Origin: VFKI01 sp964647825
GTDB taxonomy: Bacteria > Pseudomonadota > Gammaproteobacteria > DSM-16500
Reading direction: 5' to 3'
Assembly: GCA_964647825.1 (NCBI GenBank)
Contig: CAZYJL010000006.1
Location: forward strand, 78,751-142,750
Length of the DNA: 64,000 nt
Program-made: the position numbers and the translations under genes
In this document: one piece after another, positions 56,045 through 63,945 of the stretch
How positions within the stretch are numbered: the first letter of the stretch is position 1
Layout of the letters: every line of letters begins with the position of its first letter
Notes under the pieces: model-generated
Told to the model about the DNA's origin: nothing
What the model saw: only the letters and a program-made list of their open reading frames with translations
The model's database searches: none

Positions 56045-56100
56045 GATTTATTCCGCGTGATTTATTCCGCGTGATTTATTCCGCGTGATTTATTCCGCGT
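56045..56100. repeat. Four exact tandem copies of a 14-bp unit in the leader
   Basis: The unit gatttattccgcgt is repeated exactly four times (56 bp), between the -10 of the leftward effector promoter and its start codon. It would lie in the 5' untranslated leader of the gene at 54497-55972. Copy number could vary by slippage. Confidence 0.95.
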
Positions 56101-56102
56101 GC

Positions 56103-56135
56103 AGGATATAACAATCACCTTAAGGAAATATTAAG
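56103..56135 (-). promoter_or_regulatory. PmrA box and -10 for the gene at 54497-55972
   Basis: On the minus strand: CTTAAT-ATTTC-CTTAAG (56135-56119), an exact fit to YTTAAK-N5-YTTAAK, then 10 nt and TATCCT (56108-56103). Spacing is identical to the other two boxes in this window. Confidence 0.8.
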
Positions 56136-56374
56136 AATAAAATGATTTTCAAGAAGCTGGTCACAGGCTTTGTGAGTGCCCACCCATTGAGCCATCAATT
56201 AAATATAATAAATCAGTGCCCAATATCTCTATATCAACTAACCAAAAGAAGGACTGCCGGCTATTTATCGAAAGGATATCCCACCTTTTCCATCCCACCT
56301 ACTCAAGGGTAATCTGCATCATTATTAAGCAATCCAAGTGACATTGCGGTGCTTTTTATGACTGCGATTCAATC

Positions 56375-56407
56375 CTTAATATTTCCTTAAGCAAAGCTCT
56401 CTATACT
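56375..56407 (+). promoter_or_regulatory. PmrA box and -10 for the decayed gene at 56509
   Basis: CTTAAT-ATTTC-CTTAAG at 56375-56391, identical to the divergent box at 56119-56135, then 10 nt and the -10 TATACT (56402-56407). The leader to the ATG at 56509 is about 95 nt. The promoter has stayed intact although the gene behind it is broken. Confidence 0.8.
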
Positions 56408-56508
56408 CGTCGCAATTCAATGTAATCATGGTGAGTAATGTTTTGCTTTTACACCAGCAAAACCATCTATTTTTCAATAAGTAAAAATAAGATAGAGAGA
56501 AAAAATAA

Positions 56509-57485
56509 ATGAACACTTATTCACTCACAGCCGAACAACAAGCGAAACTAGCAACCTATAATTTAACAGAAGAAGCCTATCAAATGTATCACCGTCAATT
56601 TGACGTGTTAGGCTATGATAATACACATGCAGAACAAATTAATAAGATCATTTTTCACGAAAAACACGCCGAAGCCTGACAAACATTATTTAAATACACA
56701 CCGATATTAATTGAATCGCCAAATAACTTTACAAAAAAACAGTTATTAAATTTGACTATATCCAAATTAACGCTAGAGATAAATTTTGAAGTTTTATTTG
56801 AAAAAATACAGAAAGTTACTGATTCATTAAACACTTACAACATCACCCCTGCTGAAACAACGGATATCATCATCAATAGCGGCACAATACAATCTCTTGA
56901 AGCACTCGTTAAATATTACACTGCATTAAAACAATTTTGTTCGCATAGTACACTTATCAAGATTGCCAGCACACATTGTAGCCATATAAGAATTATAGGA
57001 TTATACTCGTTCAGCTGGCACTTTCTCACCTTAGGCTGTAACGAAGAATTTATTGGAAGACTATTTAGTGCTCGAATCAGCAAAAAACGATTTAAAGATA
57101 TTATCAATTACACACAAAAACTCGCGCATATTCTCACCAACAAAAAACTTGCATTTACTTCTTCACTACCTATTGATGAATTAAAACCACTGATCCTTTT
57201 ATTTAAAAGCATTCAACAGGCTATTTACTCAATAACAATTGACCAAACAAATGACGCAGCAAAAAAAATGAATGCAATAACACAACTGATGTATAAGCAT
57301 TTTTGTAAAAAAAAATTGAGGAAATCAACGTTAGCGACAGCAACGGGGCAAAAGAAAAAAAAACAAATGCTGCAACCATCATACCGTTGAGCATATTCCA
57401 GCCGGCAGAAAGAAATTCTACTTTTGATTTATTTGCAAGAACAAACGAAGACAATACTGAAATGAAACAGATAAAAGCTAAATAA
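56509..57485 (+). pseudogene. Decayed paralogue of the PmrA-regulated effectors (in-frame stop and frameshift)
   Basis: An ATG at 56509 (GAGAG upstream) opens a frame of 56 codons (MNTYSLTAEQQAKLATYNL...) ended by TGA at 56677-56679. The same frame then runs on to 57390 in continuous helical sequence. Near its end lies a run of nine A (57307-57315); shifting frame there gives a better tail (EEINVSDSNGAKEKK, then ATIIPLSIFQPAERNSTFDL) to a stop at 57485. That tail resembles the end of the effector at 14829-16217, while the N-terminus resembles the one at 54497-55972, so it links the two. A nonsense mutation and a homopolymer frameshift explain the present state. Slippage at the A run could partly restore the frame. 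Confidence 0.7.
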
Positions 57486-57488
57486 TCA

Positions 57489-57671
57489 TAATTGATCAGT
57501 AGCGGAATATTTTGATGACTTGATTGATCGCAATTGCCAAAAAAAAGCTGTATTTTACTAATAAAAATACACATCATGTAGTACGTAAGAGCAGGCATAG
57601 ATCACTTTTAACAGCTACAAGGCAACTGCTATGCAGACAAGTCATCGAAAAACATACCCACTGATCTGTTA
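57489..57671. mobile_element. R2 MITE-like element copy 3 (reverse orientation, diverged)
   Basis: Starts attgatcagt and ends ccactgatctgtta. The interior gcaattgccaaa...tgtattttactaataaaa...catcatgta...gatcacttttaacagc follows the reverse complement of 43387-43569 throughout. More diverged than the other two copies. It lies between the ends of the pseudogene and the host-attachment gene, which converge. Confidence 0.65.
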
Positions 57672-57692
57672 CAACTAATCTACTGACTATGA

Positions 57693-58130
57693 CTATTTTA
57701 ATTTATCACACAGATAATTTTGCAAATCGTGCGGCGACAAGTGCATCACATCTTTTTGAACACGATTAATAATAAAATCTGTCACATGCCTGTCCATATG
57801 ACGAAATAAAAAACCTTCCATTTGTGGTGCCGCGACAATAATTAACTCATGATAAGCATGTAAATTTCTTGCGTGATTTAATTCTCTGGCAATTTCTAAA
57901 GCAAAACGATCAATCTCTACATCAAAAGGATCTGTACGTGGTGAGTAGGCACCGCGCCTTGAGCCATCTCCCGCCTGATAACTACCTGGTTTATCACTTG
58001 TTAAAAAATGACCCGTTCCACGCTTACTTTCGGGATGCACCATTTCTTTCAATAAATTTAAAGAGAAAGGATCACGACTCATTTGCCAAATACGACAGCT
58101 TGCTATATTTGCTGTGACAATCCACGTCAT
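57693..58130 (-). CDS. Host attachment family protein (baeRF/eRF1-like fold)
   Basis: Small protein of the family described as required for attachment to host cells, now viewed as an archaeo-eukaryotic release factor-like domain. 145 aa. Features are WIVTANIASCRIW at the N-terminus, SKRGTGHFLTSDKPGSYQ, SPRTDPFDVEIDRFALEIARELNHAR, and LIIVAAPQMEGFLFRHM near the C-terminus. Exact function unknown. Upstream region 58131-58417 is AT-rich with no ORF. Confidence 0.8.
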   Translation of the reverse strand: MTWIVTANIASCRIWQMSRDPFSLNLLKEMVHPESKRGTGHFLTSDKPGSYQAGDGSRRGAYSPRTDPFDVEIDRFALEIARELNHARNLHAYHELIIVAAPQMEGFLFRHMDRHVTDFIINRVQKDVMHLSPHDLQNYLCDKLK

Positions 58131-58417
58131 GACACACCTCCGGACTCGACGCCGAGAAAAAAGGCATAATCATCATAAATAATCAATTTTTTTATTCTTT
58201 TATTTACATCTAATACTATACCATATTTTTAACCACATATTTTTTAACAACATTTTTTAAGAAAATCAGCGGTTATTGATAACAAAAAAATATATATTTT
58301 CAAAAACATGCACGCCATATACACTATGCTTATAACAAAAAAATGTATCTAAAATTTTTTTGTAATTTATGAATAACTTGCCACCCCTTTTTTGCAATAA
58401 TTAACGATAAGACATTC

Positions 58418-59593
58418 ATGAATATTTTATTTTTAAATCGTCATTCTATGAAAAACGCGCAAGGTGGTTTGCCAGAATTTTTAACTGGTTTATCGACTGC
58501 ATTGACTGATTTAGGCCACCAGACATTTCTTTACCATGAAAATGAAACAAGCAAAATTTTAAACGGGCCTTGTACTTCAATTGGTCAACTCATTGCATTC
58601 AATGGACCTTTTCCTGCACCGCGTTGGTACACACCACGTAGTGCATTAAAACCACTCATCGCACTTTGCCAACAACAAAAAATTGATATCATTCATGCGC
58701 AAGGCGTATATCGCAGCGGTTGGCTTGCCGATCAAGTGTCACGTGCAATCAACATACCGTGGGTCATTACGTCTCACTCCGATATTCTCTGCACACAGTC
58801 TGATCGCATGAAAAGAAAAAAAATTCAACGTCGTTGTCAAAAAATCCTTGCGCATGCAACAGCTGTTACCCATCTCACACCGGCAACAGCTGACATTGCT
58901 CATGCATTATGGGACACACGCCAAAAAAGTTATATTATTGGCAATGGTATTTCGCTTGCTTCTGCACAACCCTTTCATTCTTTACCAGAAAAAAATTATA
59001 TTTTATGCATCGGCAGATTGGTGCCAGAAAAAGGATTTGATTTATTAATTGATGCATTTGCTTATTTACAAAAACAAAATATCACTATCTCACTCGTGAT
59101 TGCTGGCAGCGGTAACCACGAAAAATCCTTGCACCAACAAGCAACAAATACAGGCTATTCAGTCATTTTCCAACCAGAAAATCTAGACTCGCTACCAGAC
59201 AATAGCATTATTTTTACTGGTTATATTCGCGCAGAAAAAAAATATAAATTACTTGCAGAAAGCCAATGCATTCTTTTTCCTACACGCCCGACACAATGGG
59301 AAGAACCGTTTGGCATTGTGCAATTAGAAGCGATGGCGGCAGGCAAAGCGCTGATTGCCAGCGATCTTGCGGCCGTACGTTATCTAGAAACTCTTGGCTT
59401 ACAAGTCATCCGCGTCACTTCAGACAGCGCGCTGGCATGGGCCCAAGCGATTCAATCTTTGTTACAACAACCAATAAAAAGAAAAGCCATGGGAGAAGAA
59501 AATCTTAAAAATGTCACTCAATTTGATTGGCCTATGATTGCAGCACAATATGAAGCCGTTTATAAAGAAAGCTTAGAAACAAAAAATAGATAA
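58418..59593 (+). CDS. Glycosyltransferase family 4 (GT-B fold)
   Basis: Cytoplasmic glycosyltransferase adding a nucleotide sugar, probably in LPS or other glycan synthesis. 391 aa. N-terminal domain has NRHSMKNAQGGLPEFLTGLS (GG loop), DIIHAQGVYRSGWLA and TSHSDIL. The C-terminal domain has the family signature CIGRLVPEKGFDLLIDAF, VIAGSGN, TGYIRAEKKYKLLAES and PTRPTQWEEPFGIVQLEAMAAGKALIAS with the E-x7-E motif. Sugar and acceptor cannot be read from sequence. It stands alone, followed 39 bp later by the dehydrogenase gene. Confidence 0.9.
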   Translation: MNILFLNRHSMKNAQGGLPEFLTGLSTALTDLGHQTFLYHENETSKILNGPCTSIGQLIAFNGPFPAPRWYTPRSALKPLIALCQQQKIDIIHAQGVYRSGWLADQVSRAINIPWVITSHSDILCTQSDRMKRKKIQRRCQKILAHATAVTHLTPATADIAHALWDTRQKSYIIGNGISLASAQPFHSLPEKNYILCIGRLVPEKGFDLLIDAFAYLQKQNITISLVIAGSGNHEKSLHQQATNTGYSVIFQPENLDSLPDNSIIFTGYIRAEKKYKLLAESQCILFPTRPTQWEEPFGIVQLEAMAAGKALIASDLAAVRYLETLGLQVIRVTSDSALAWAQAIQSLLQQPIKRKAMGEENLKNVTQFDWPMIAAQYEAVYKESLETKNR

Positions 59594-59632
59594 GCACCAC
59601 TTAATTTATCCATTATTCAAAAGGAATTTTCT

Positions 59633-60685
59633 ATGATCGCCACAAAAAGTTACGCTGCATTTGATGCAACCTCACCTCTCAAACCTTATGCATTTTCTCA
59701 TCGTGCTGTCGGTGAGCACGATGTCCATATCGAAATTTTATTTTGTGGCGTGTGTCACTCTGATATCCATATTGCGCGCAACGAATGGAAGGGCACGCAT
59801 TATCCATTAGTCCCGGGACATGAAATTATTGGGAAAGTGAAATCTATCGGCAAAAAAGTAACGCACTGCAAAGTAGGTGACACCGTTGGCGTTGGATGCA
59901 TGGTCGGTTCATGCGGCCAATGCGATCACTGCCAACAATCACTCGAACAATATTGCCACACGGGATGTATTGGCACATATAATGGCGTTGAGAGTGATGG
60001 CAATATCACCAAAGGTGGTTACGCCAACAATATCGTCGTCAATGAAAAATTTGTTTTACATATCCCCCAAAATTTACCTTTAGCCGCTGCTGCGCCTTTG
60101 TTATGCGCAGGCATCACGACTTATTCTCCGTTAAAACACTGGAAAATTAACAAAAATCATAAAGTCGGTATTATTGGTTTGGGTGGTCTTGGTCATATGG
60201 CCGTGAAACTTGCACATGCATTTGGTGCGCATACAGTGGTATTCACCACCTCACCAAATAAAAAGAAAGATGCGCTCGAGATGGGAGCTAATGAAGTCGT
60301 CATATCAAAAAATGCCGATGAAATGCAAAAATACGCCGGAACATTAGATTTCATCATCGACACGGTTTCTGCACCGCACGATATCCCTGCCTTTCTCGCA
60401 CTCCTTAAAACAGATGGTACTTTATGTATGGTTGGCGCATCGCCCGAGCCCCATCACATTCCATCCTCCTCACTCATTTGGGGACGCAAAAGTGTCAGCG
60501 GCTCGTTGATTGGCGGCATCGCTGAAACGCAAGAGATGTTAGACTTTTGTGGGAAACATAATATTACCTGTGAAATTGAAATGCTGCCGATCCAAAAAAT
60601 TAATGAAGCGTATGAGCGTGTCTTAAAAAGCGATGTAAAATACCGTTTTGTGATTGATATGCAATCGCTGACGGCTGAAAAATAG
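59633..60685 (+). CDS. Zinc-dependent NADP(H) alcohol dehydrogenase (YahK/AdhC-like)
   Basis: Medium-chain dehydrogenase that likely reduces aldehydes to alcohols, in the cytoplasm. 350 aa. Catalytic zinc ligands in GVCHSDIH and PGHEIIGKV; structural zinc cysteines in GSCGQCDHCQQSLEQYC; LLCAGITTYSPLKHWK; Rossmann motif GLGGLGHMAVKLA. These are the cinnamyl-alcohol-dehydrogenase branch motifs shared by E. coli YahK and YjgB. AAGGAA lies 8 nt before the ATG. It ends just before R2 copy 2. Confidence 0.92.
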   Translation: MIATKSYAAFDATSPLKPYAFSHRAVGEHDVHIEILFCGVCHSDIHIARNEWKGTHYPLVPGHEIIGKVKSIGKKVTHCKVGDTVGVGCMVGSCGQCDHCQQSLEQYCHTGCIGTYNGVESDGNITKGGYANNIVVNEKFVLHIPQNLPLAAAAPLLCAGITTYSPLKHWKINKNHKVGIIGLGGLGHMAVKLAHAFGAHTVVFTTSPNKKKDALEMGANEVVISKNADEMQKYAGTLDFIIDTVSAPHDIPAFLALLKTDGTLCMVGASPEPHHIPSSSLIWGRKSVSGSLIGGIAETQEMLDFCGKHNITCEIEMLPIQKINEAYERVLKSDVKYRFVIDMQSLTAEK

Positions 60686-60690
60686 ATTAG

Positions 60691-60870
60691 TAATCGCTCA
60701 GTGGGGGTGAGTTTTTTACTAAACTGCATATCAGTCGCCCATCGGCTGTTGCAAGTGATCGAAACCTTGCCCTTCCCTATCACATGAAACGTGTGCTTAT
60801 TAGTAAATGCAGCTTGCTGTTTGGCAATTGCGAGCAGTTAAGCAAAAAACCCACCCCCACTGAGCAATTA
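60691..60870. mobile_element. R2 palindromic MITE-like element copy 2
   Basis: 180 bp, bounded by taatcgctcagtgggggtg and cacccccactgagcaatta, with the same interior (actgcatatcagtcgcccatcggctgttgc, gcagcttgctgtttggcaattgcg) and the same orientation as 43387-43569. It starts 6 nt after the dehydrogenase stop and may be used as its terminator. Confidence 0.75.
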
Positions 60871-60878
60871 TGTATAGA

Positions 60879-61313
60879 TTATAAAATACGTGAAAAATAG
60901 GTCTCATGAAAAAAATCTTTCTTCGGGCCCACTACGTGATAAATCAAAATAAATTGATTTTTTTCTAGAAAAAAATACGTTGCATCATAAAAATCTTGCA
61001 AACATAAATGCTGGCCTGTTGCAAATAGTCTTGTTGTTTCATTTTCTATATTTTTATTTGATATCTCAAGTGAATAAAATAATTTACTCGGCAACCCATT
61101 CTCCGAAAAATAGACATTTATTTTATTATTTTCTAAACAATACCAATAATCACGATATGTCATTATTTTTTTATTTTGTGCCGTAACGTAAAATCCTTTT
61201 TCATAATAATACAACCTGTTGTTTGGGTCGCCTGCAAAATAAGCCACGCCGACAAAATAGCCATTGTATTGAATCTTACGAAAGACGCGCCACGCCCCTG
61301 CAAGATAACCCAT
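60879..61313 (-). CDS. DUF6314-like protein
   Basis: 144 aa from the ATG at 61313 (AAGAG just upstream; a TTG at 61337 is an alternative). The pattern GYLAGAWRVFRKI at the start, Y-rich strands in the middle, and a C-terminal block with HLCLQDFYDATYFF and VVGPKKDFFHETYFSR fits the DUF6314 family (GxWxxxR..., LC.DxY...F, GP.KDY..xT.Y.R), a beta-barrel-like domain of unknown function. It follows a membrane-protein gene on the same strand; the two are probably one transcript. Confidence 0.6.
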   Translation of the reverse strand: MGYLAGAWRVFRKIQYNGYFVGVAYFAGDPNNRLYYYEKGFYVTAQNKKIMTYRDYWYCLENNKINVYFSENGLPSKLFYSLEISNKNIENETTRLFATGQHLCLQDFYDATYFFLEKNQFILIYHVVGPKKDFFHETYFSRIL

Positions 61314-61346
61314 ACACTCTTTTTCTGTGAAAAACAAAGCCGTGCT

Positions 61347-61838
61347 CTACCCAAAAAATAATTTGCGCGTTTTCGTCACACCCACTGCACGCGTAAATTC
61401 AACAAATACAATAAAAATAAGAAAAAAACTTAAAATCAAGATTTGCACACCCCAAAAATGCGGCTGACTGATATCGTCAAAAATCATTTGCATCGCAACC
61501 ACCACATTTTTCATATGTAAAAAATCATGTACAAATAAATCCACACACTGTACAAGCCAGACAAAAAAACCATATACCATAAATTTCCAAGTAATATTAT
61601 AAATAAGCGGACGATCCGGAAAAAGATTAATAAATGGCAAATGCTCTACCACTAAAATCACTTTTCCCGCCACCAACGCGCCCAGTGTCGCCCCGGCATA
61701 ACTTGTATAGCGAATCCCATGAACTGGCATGATGAGACTCAGCGCAAAATGAAAAAGATTAAAACAAACCGCAAAATAAAGTATCGCTGGCAAAATCGTT
61801 AAAAACTCGCGTTTCATCCAATGTAAAATAGGCAGCAT
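61347..61838 (-). CDS. Unknown inner-membrane protein
   Basis: 163 aa from the ATG at 61838 (AGGA 9 nt upstream; the frame is open to 61880). Four likely membrane segments: FLTILPAILYFAVCFNLFHFA, YAGATLGALVAGKVILVV, FMVYGFFVWLVQCVDLF and WGVQILILSFFLIFIVFVEF. Basic residues end the chain (TKTRKLFFG). It resembles conserved small inner-membrane proteins with no assigned function. It lies 33 bp before the DUF6314-like gene. Confidence 0.6.
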   Translation of the reverse strand: MLPILHWMKREFLTILPAILYFAVCFNLFHFALSLIMPVHGIRYTSYAGATLGALVAGKVILVVEHLPFINLFPDRPLIYNITWKFMVYGFFVWLVQCVDLFVHDFLHMKNVVVAMQMIFDDISQPHFWGVQILILSFFLIFIVFVEFTRAVGVTKTRKLFFG

Positions 61839-62028
61839 ATGTGGTGATCCTATTGCTTGACCGCATCCTGTCAAAACCATCTTAATCTATTGAATAAACA
61901 ATAAAATTCAACTTACTGCTCGCGCGTACAATCCCCATCACACTGTTTTCGCACTCAACCCTCAAACAAACAAAAAAATATTTTTCAAAATAATTCAACC
62001 AATTATACACAAAAAAACAAAATGACTG

Positions 62029-62056
62029 TTGATTTTTTAATCAACACATTTACAAT
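62029..62056 (+). promoter_or_regulatory. Putative sigma-70 promoter for the gene at 62103
   Basis: TTGATT (62029-62034), a 16-nt spacer and TACAAT (62051-62056), followed by an AT-rich leader and GAGGAC 7 nt before the ATG. No PmrA box is seen here, unlike the two loci at 14754 and 56119-56391. Confidence 0.5.
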
Positions 62057-62102
62057 CTAGAACTGTTTATTTTTAAATCAATTTTTTCATGAGGACAATC
62101 CG

Positions 62103-62525
62103 ATGCCCGGCAAACTCCCCTTCTTTAGCACAGAAACTGAAGAAAAAAGCGCAGGCTTCCCCCCTTCTACTGATTCAATACCTTTATACACTAGTCAGTT
62201 TCCATCTATTTTACCTAACGGTGACCCTGATCCTGATGGTGGCTTTGACTCTTCTGATGATGAAGATGAAATGCTTAATAAACTAAAATCTATGAGCCTA
62301 GTAGATTTTCAAAATGGATTAATAAAACCAAGCGCAGACGACACAGTGACAACAGTTGCTTATTTAGAGGAGTTAACAGAAAAACAGCTCTCTAAATCAC
62401 CAAGGTCTACGTTATTTTTTAGATCATTAGATAAAACCTCTTCTTCACCAGCAACACCGACTTTCGGCGAGCTAGATATGGATACCCCTACAAGCAAAAA
62501 GCCAAAATTTACATTTGGTAAATAG
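62103..62525 (+). CDS. Small acidic protein with basic tail, candidate effector
   Basis: Not recognised. 140 aa, likely disordered: N-terminal proline/serine-rich part, an acidic patch DSSDDEDE (about residues 49-56, like casein-kinase-2 sites), and a C-terminus TPTSKKPKFTFGK with a basic nuclear-localisation-like group. Composition resembles eukaryotic regulatory proteins more than bacterial enzymes. It has its own promoter and a strong terminator, so it is expressed as a single gene. Role unknown; effector status inferred. Confidence 0.55.
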   Translation: MPGKLPFFSTETEEKSAGFPPSTDSIPLYTSQFPSILPNGDPDPDGGFDSSDDEDEMLNKLKSMSLVDFQNGLIKPSADDTVTTVAYLEELTEKQLSKSPRSTLFFRSLDKTSSSPATPTFGELDMDTPTSKKPKFTFGK

Positions 62526-62541
62526 AAACCATTTAGACAAA

Positions 62542-62585
62542 GCAACCTAACAAATTCAAATACATTTGTTAGGTTGCTTTTTTTT
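62542..62585 (+). terminator. Rho-independent terminator after the gene at 62103
   Basis: Stem gcaacctaacaaa / tttgttaggttgc (13 bp, perfect) with a short loop and a run of eight T. It starts 17 nt after the stop codon. The clearest intrinsic terminator in the window. Confidence 0.92.
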
Positions 62586-62638
62586 AGATTATCTATCTAG
62601 CAAAACGATTTATTCATTTAGCCTATTTTGTCATCCCG

Positions 62639-62945
62639 CGGTTTATCGCATATCTTTATACACAATGCATTAAATCAAGGCAGTTCTTTCGTTTCCTGTT
62701 GCCCTCGCGTTTATACTGTCCCCGCGTCTAATACTGTCATCGCGTTTAATACTGACCTTGCGTCTAATACTGTCATCCCGCGGTTTATCCGCGGGATGAC
62801 AGTATTAGACGCAAGTACAACATGAAACGAAAGGACAACCTTGGTTTAATGCATTGTGCATAAAGGTATGGTTCATCCGCGGGATTCAGAGAAGCACTAA
62901 AGTAAACTGAATACCGCGCATAAAGCGCGGCATGACAGAATCTCA
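62639..62945. repeat. R5 composite: long nested palindrome with tandem units
   Basis: A perfect palindrome with 27-bp arms and a 5-bp loop lies at 62757-62815 (arm cttgcgtctaatactgtcat plus cccgcgg). Before it stand degenerate tandem units of about 18 bp (cgcgtttatactgtcc, ccgcgtctaatactgtcat, cgcgtttaatactgacct). Outer arms pair atctttatacacaatgcatt at about 62652 with its near-complement ending about 62868. A trailing part (ccgcgcataaagcgcggcatgaca) matches other R5 copies. No ORF. Confidence 0.8.
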
Positions 62946-63004
62946 ATACCGAACATTTTCTTAATACTATAAACTTTTAAATCAAAGACGAAGCTATACA
63001 TCTT

Positions 63005-63871
63005 TTAACATTTTTTTTGCTCATCCAGCTCGCGATAAAAATCTTGCTCCCTTATTGCTACAAATTCCTTATAACCTTCTGGGTCAACAAATGGATTTAT
63101 TTTACTTTTATTCATAAGAGCATATTTTTTTTCAAGATCAAAGTACATACCATGTGCACCAAGAAAAATATCGCAAGGTAAAGATTTTAATACTTTAAAC
63201 ATGTACTCATAATCTTTCATGATGTTTGGATATTTAGTGTTATGAATAAGTTTATATCCTGGATTGACGAACGGTCCCCCAACGATCACGACATTATAAC
63301 TTTTGCCTTTTTCTGCAACCTTCATTGTCCATGTTGTACAGCCTTTTGTATGACCGCCGGTATGATGCGCAACAAGTATGACATCTCCAAGCTTCACGCG
63401 CTCACCATCATGCAACACACGATCCACTTTGGTTGGTTGATAAAAACTATCTGGATCGCTGTCATTGCCATATTGAAAATCAGCTTTACCTCCTGTTTCG
63501 ACCACAGGCACATCTGCATCCATCACCATATATTTAGCGCCAGTTTCTTTTTTGATTAAAGCACCACCTCCAATATGATCCCCATGAGCATGACTAATGA
63601 GAAACACTTTAATATCACTGAACTTAAATCCAAGGTTTTTAATGCTTGCTTTAATTTTTGAAATATCAGCTTCATAACCACTGTTGATAAGAATATTCCC
63701 TTGCGATGTCACAATAAAATAATCTGCTTGGTAATTGTCACCAACATAATAAAGATTGCCCGCAATACGGAAAGGAGGAAACGATTTGCTTTCAGGACGA
63801 GCTTGAGCAAAACCCATCCAACCTAACGTTAAAACTAACAGAAAGGGATAGATTAATTTTTTTTGTTTCAT
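63005..63871 (-). CDS. Subclass B3 metallo-beta-lactamase family protein
   Basis: Probable secreted/periplasmic zinc hydrolase that opens beta-lactam rings. 288 aa from the ATG at 63871, chosen because it starts a signal peptide (LIYPFLLVLTLGWMGFAQA); a GTG at 63919 would add 16 residues. B3 zinc ligands are present: HAHGDHIGG (H-x-H-x-D-H), the later GGHTKGCTTW histidine, and GAHGMYF near the C-terminus for the third site. The pattern resembles FEZ-1/L1 class enzymes. Substrate and resistance role are not proven; some B3 homologues are not beta-lactamases. It ends next to R5 and starts beside a tRNA gene. Confidence 0.88.
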   Translation of the reverse strand: MKQKKLIYPFLLVLTLGWMGFAQARPESKSFPPFRIAGNLYYVGDNYQADYFIVTSQGNILINSGYEADISKIKASIKNLGFKFSDIKVFLISHAHGDHIGGGALIKKETGAKYMVMDADVPVVETGGKADFQYGNDSDPDSFYQPTKVDRVLHDGERVKLGDVILVAHHTGGHTKGCTTWTMKVAEKGKSYNVVIVGGPFVNPGYKLIHNTKYPNIMKDYEYMFKVLKSLPCDIFLGAHGMYFDLEKKYALMNKSKINPFVDPEGYKEFVAIREQDFYRELDEQKKC

Positions 63872-63945
63872 GATTATTTTTAACAGGGATTTTACCAATA
63901 TTGACTTGTTTTTACCCACACCAAACTAAAGCTATTTAATCAATT

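Noticed and set aside
56045..56100. CRISPR-like array
   Set aside because: The 14-bp copies are directly abutting with no spacers; a simple tandem repeat.
43387..60870. Insertion sequences with transposase
   Set aside because: No transposase-like frame lies in or near any repeat in the window.
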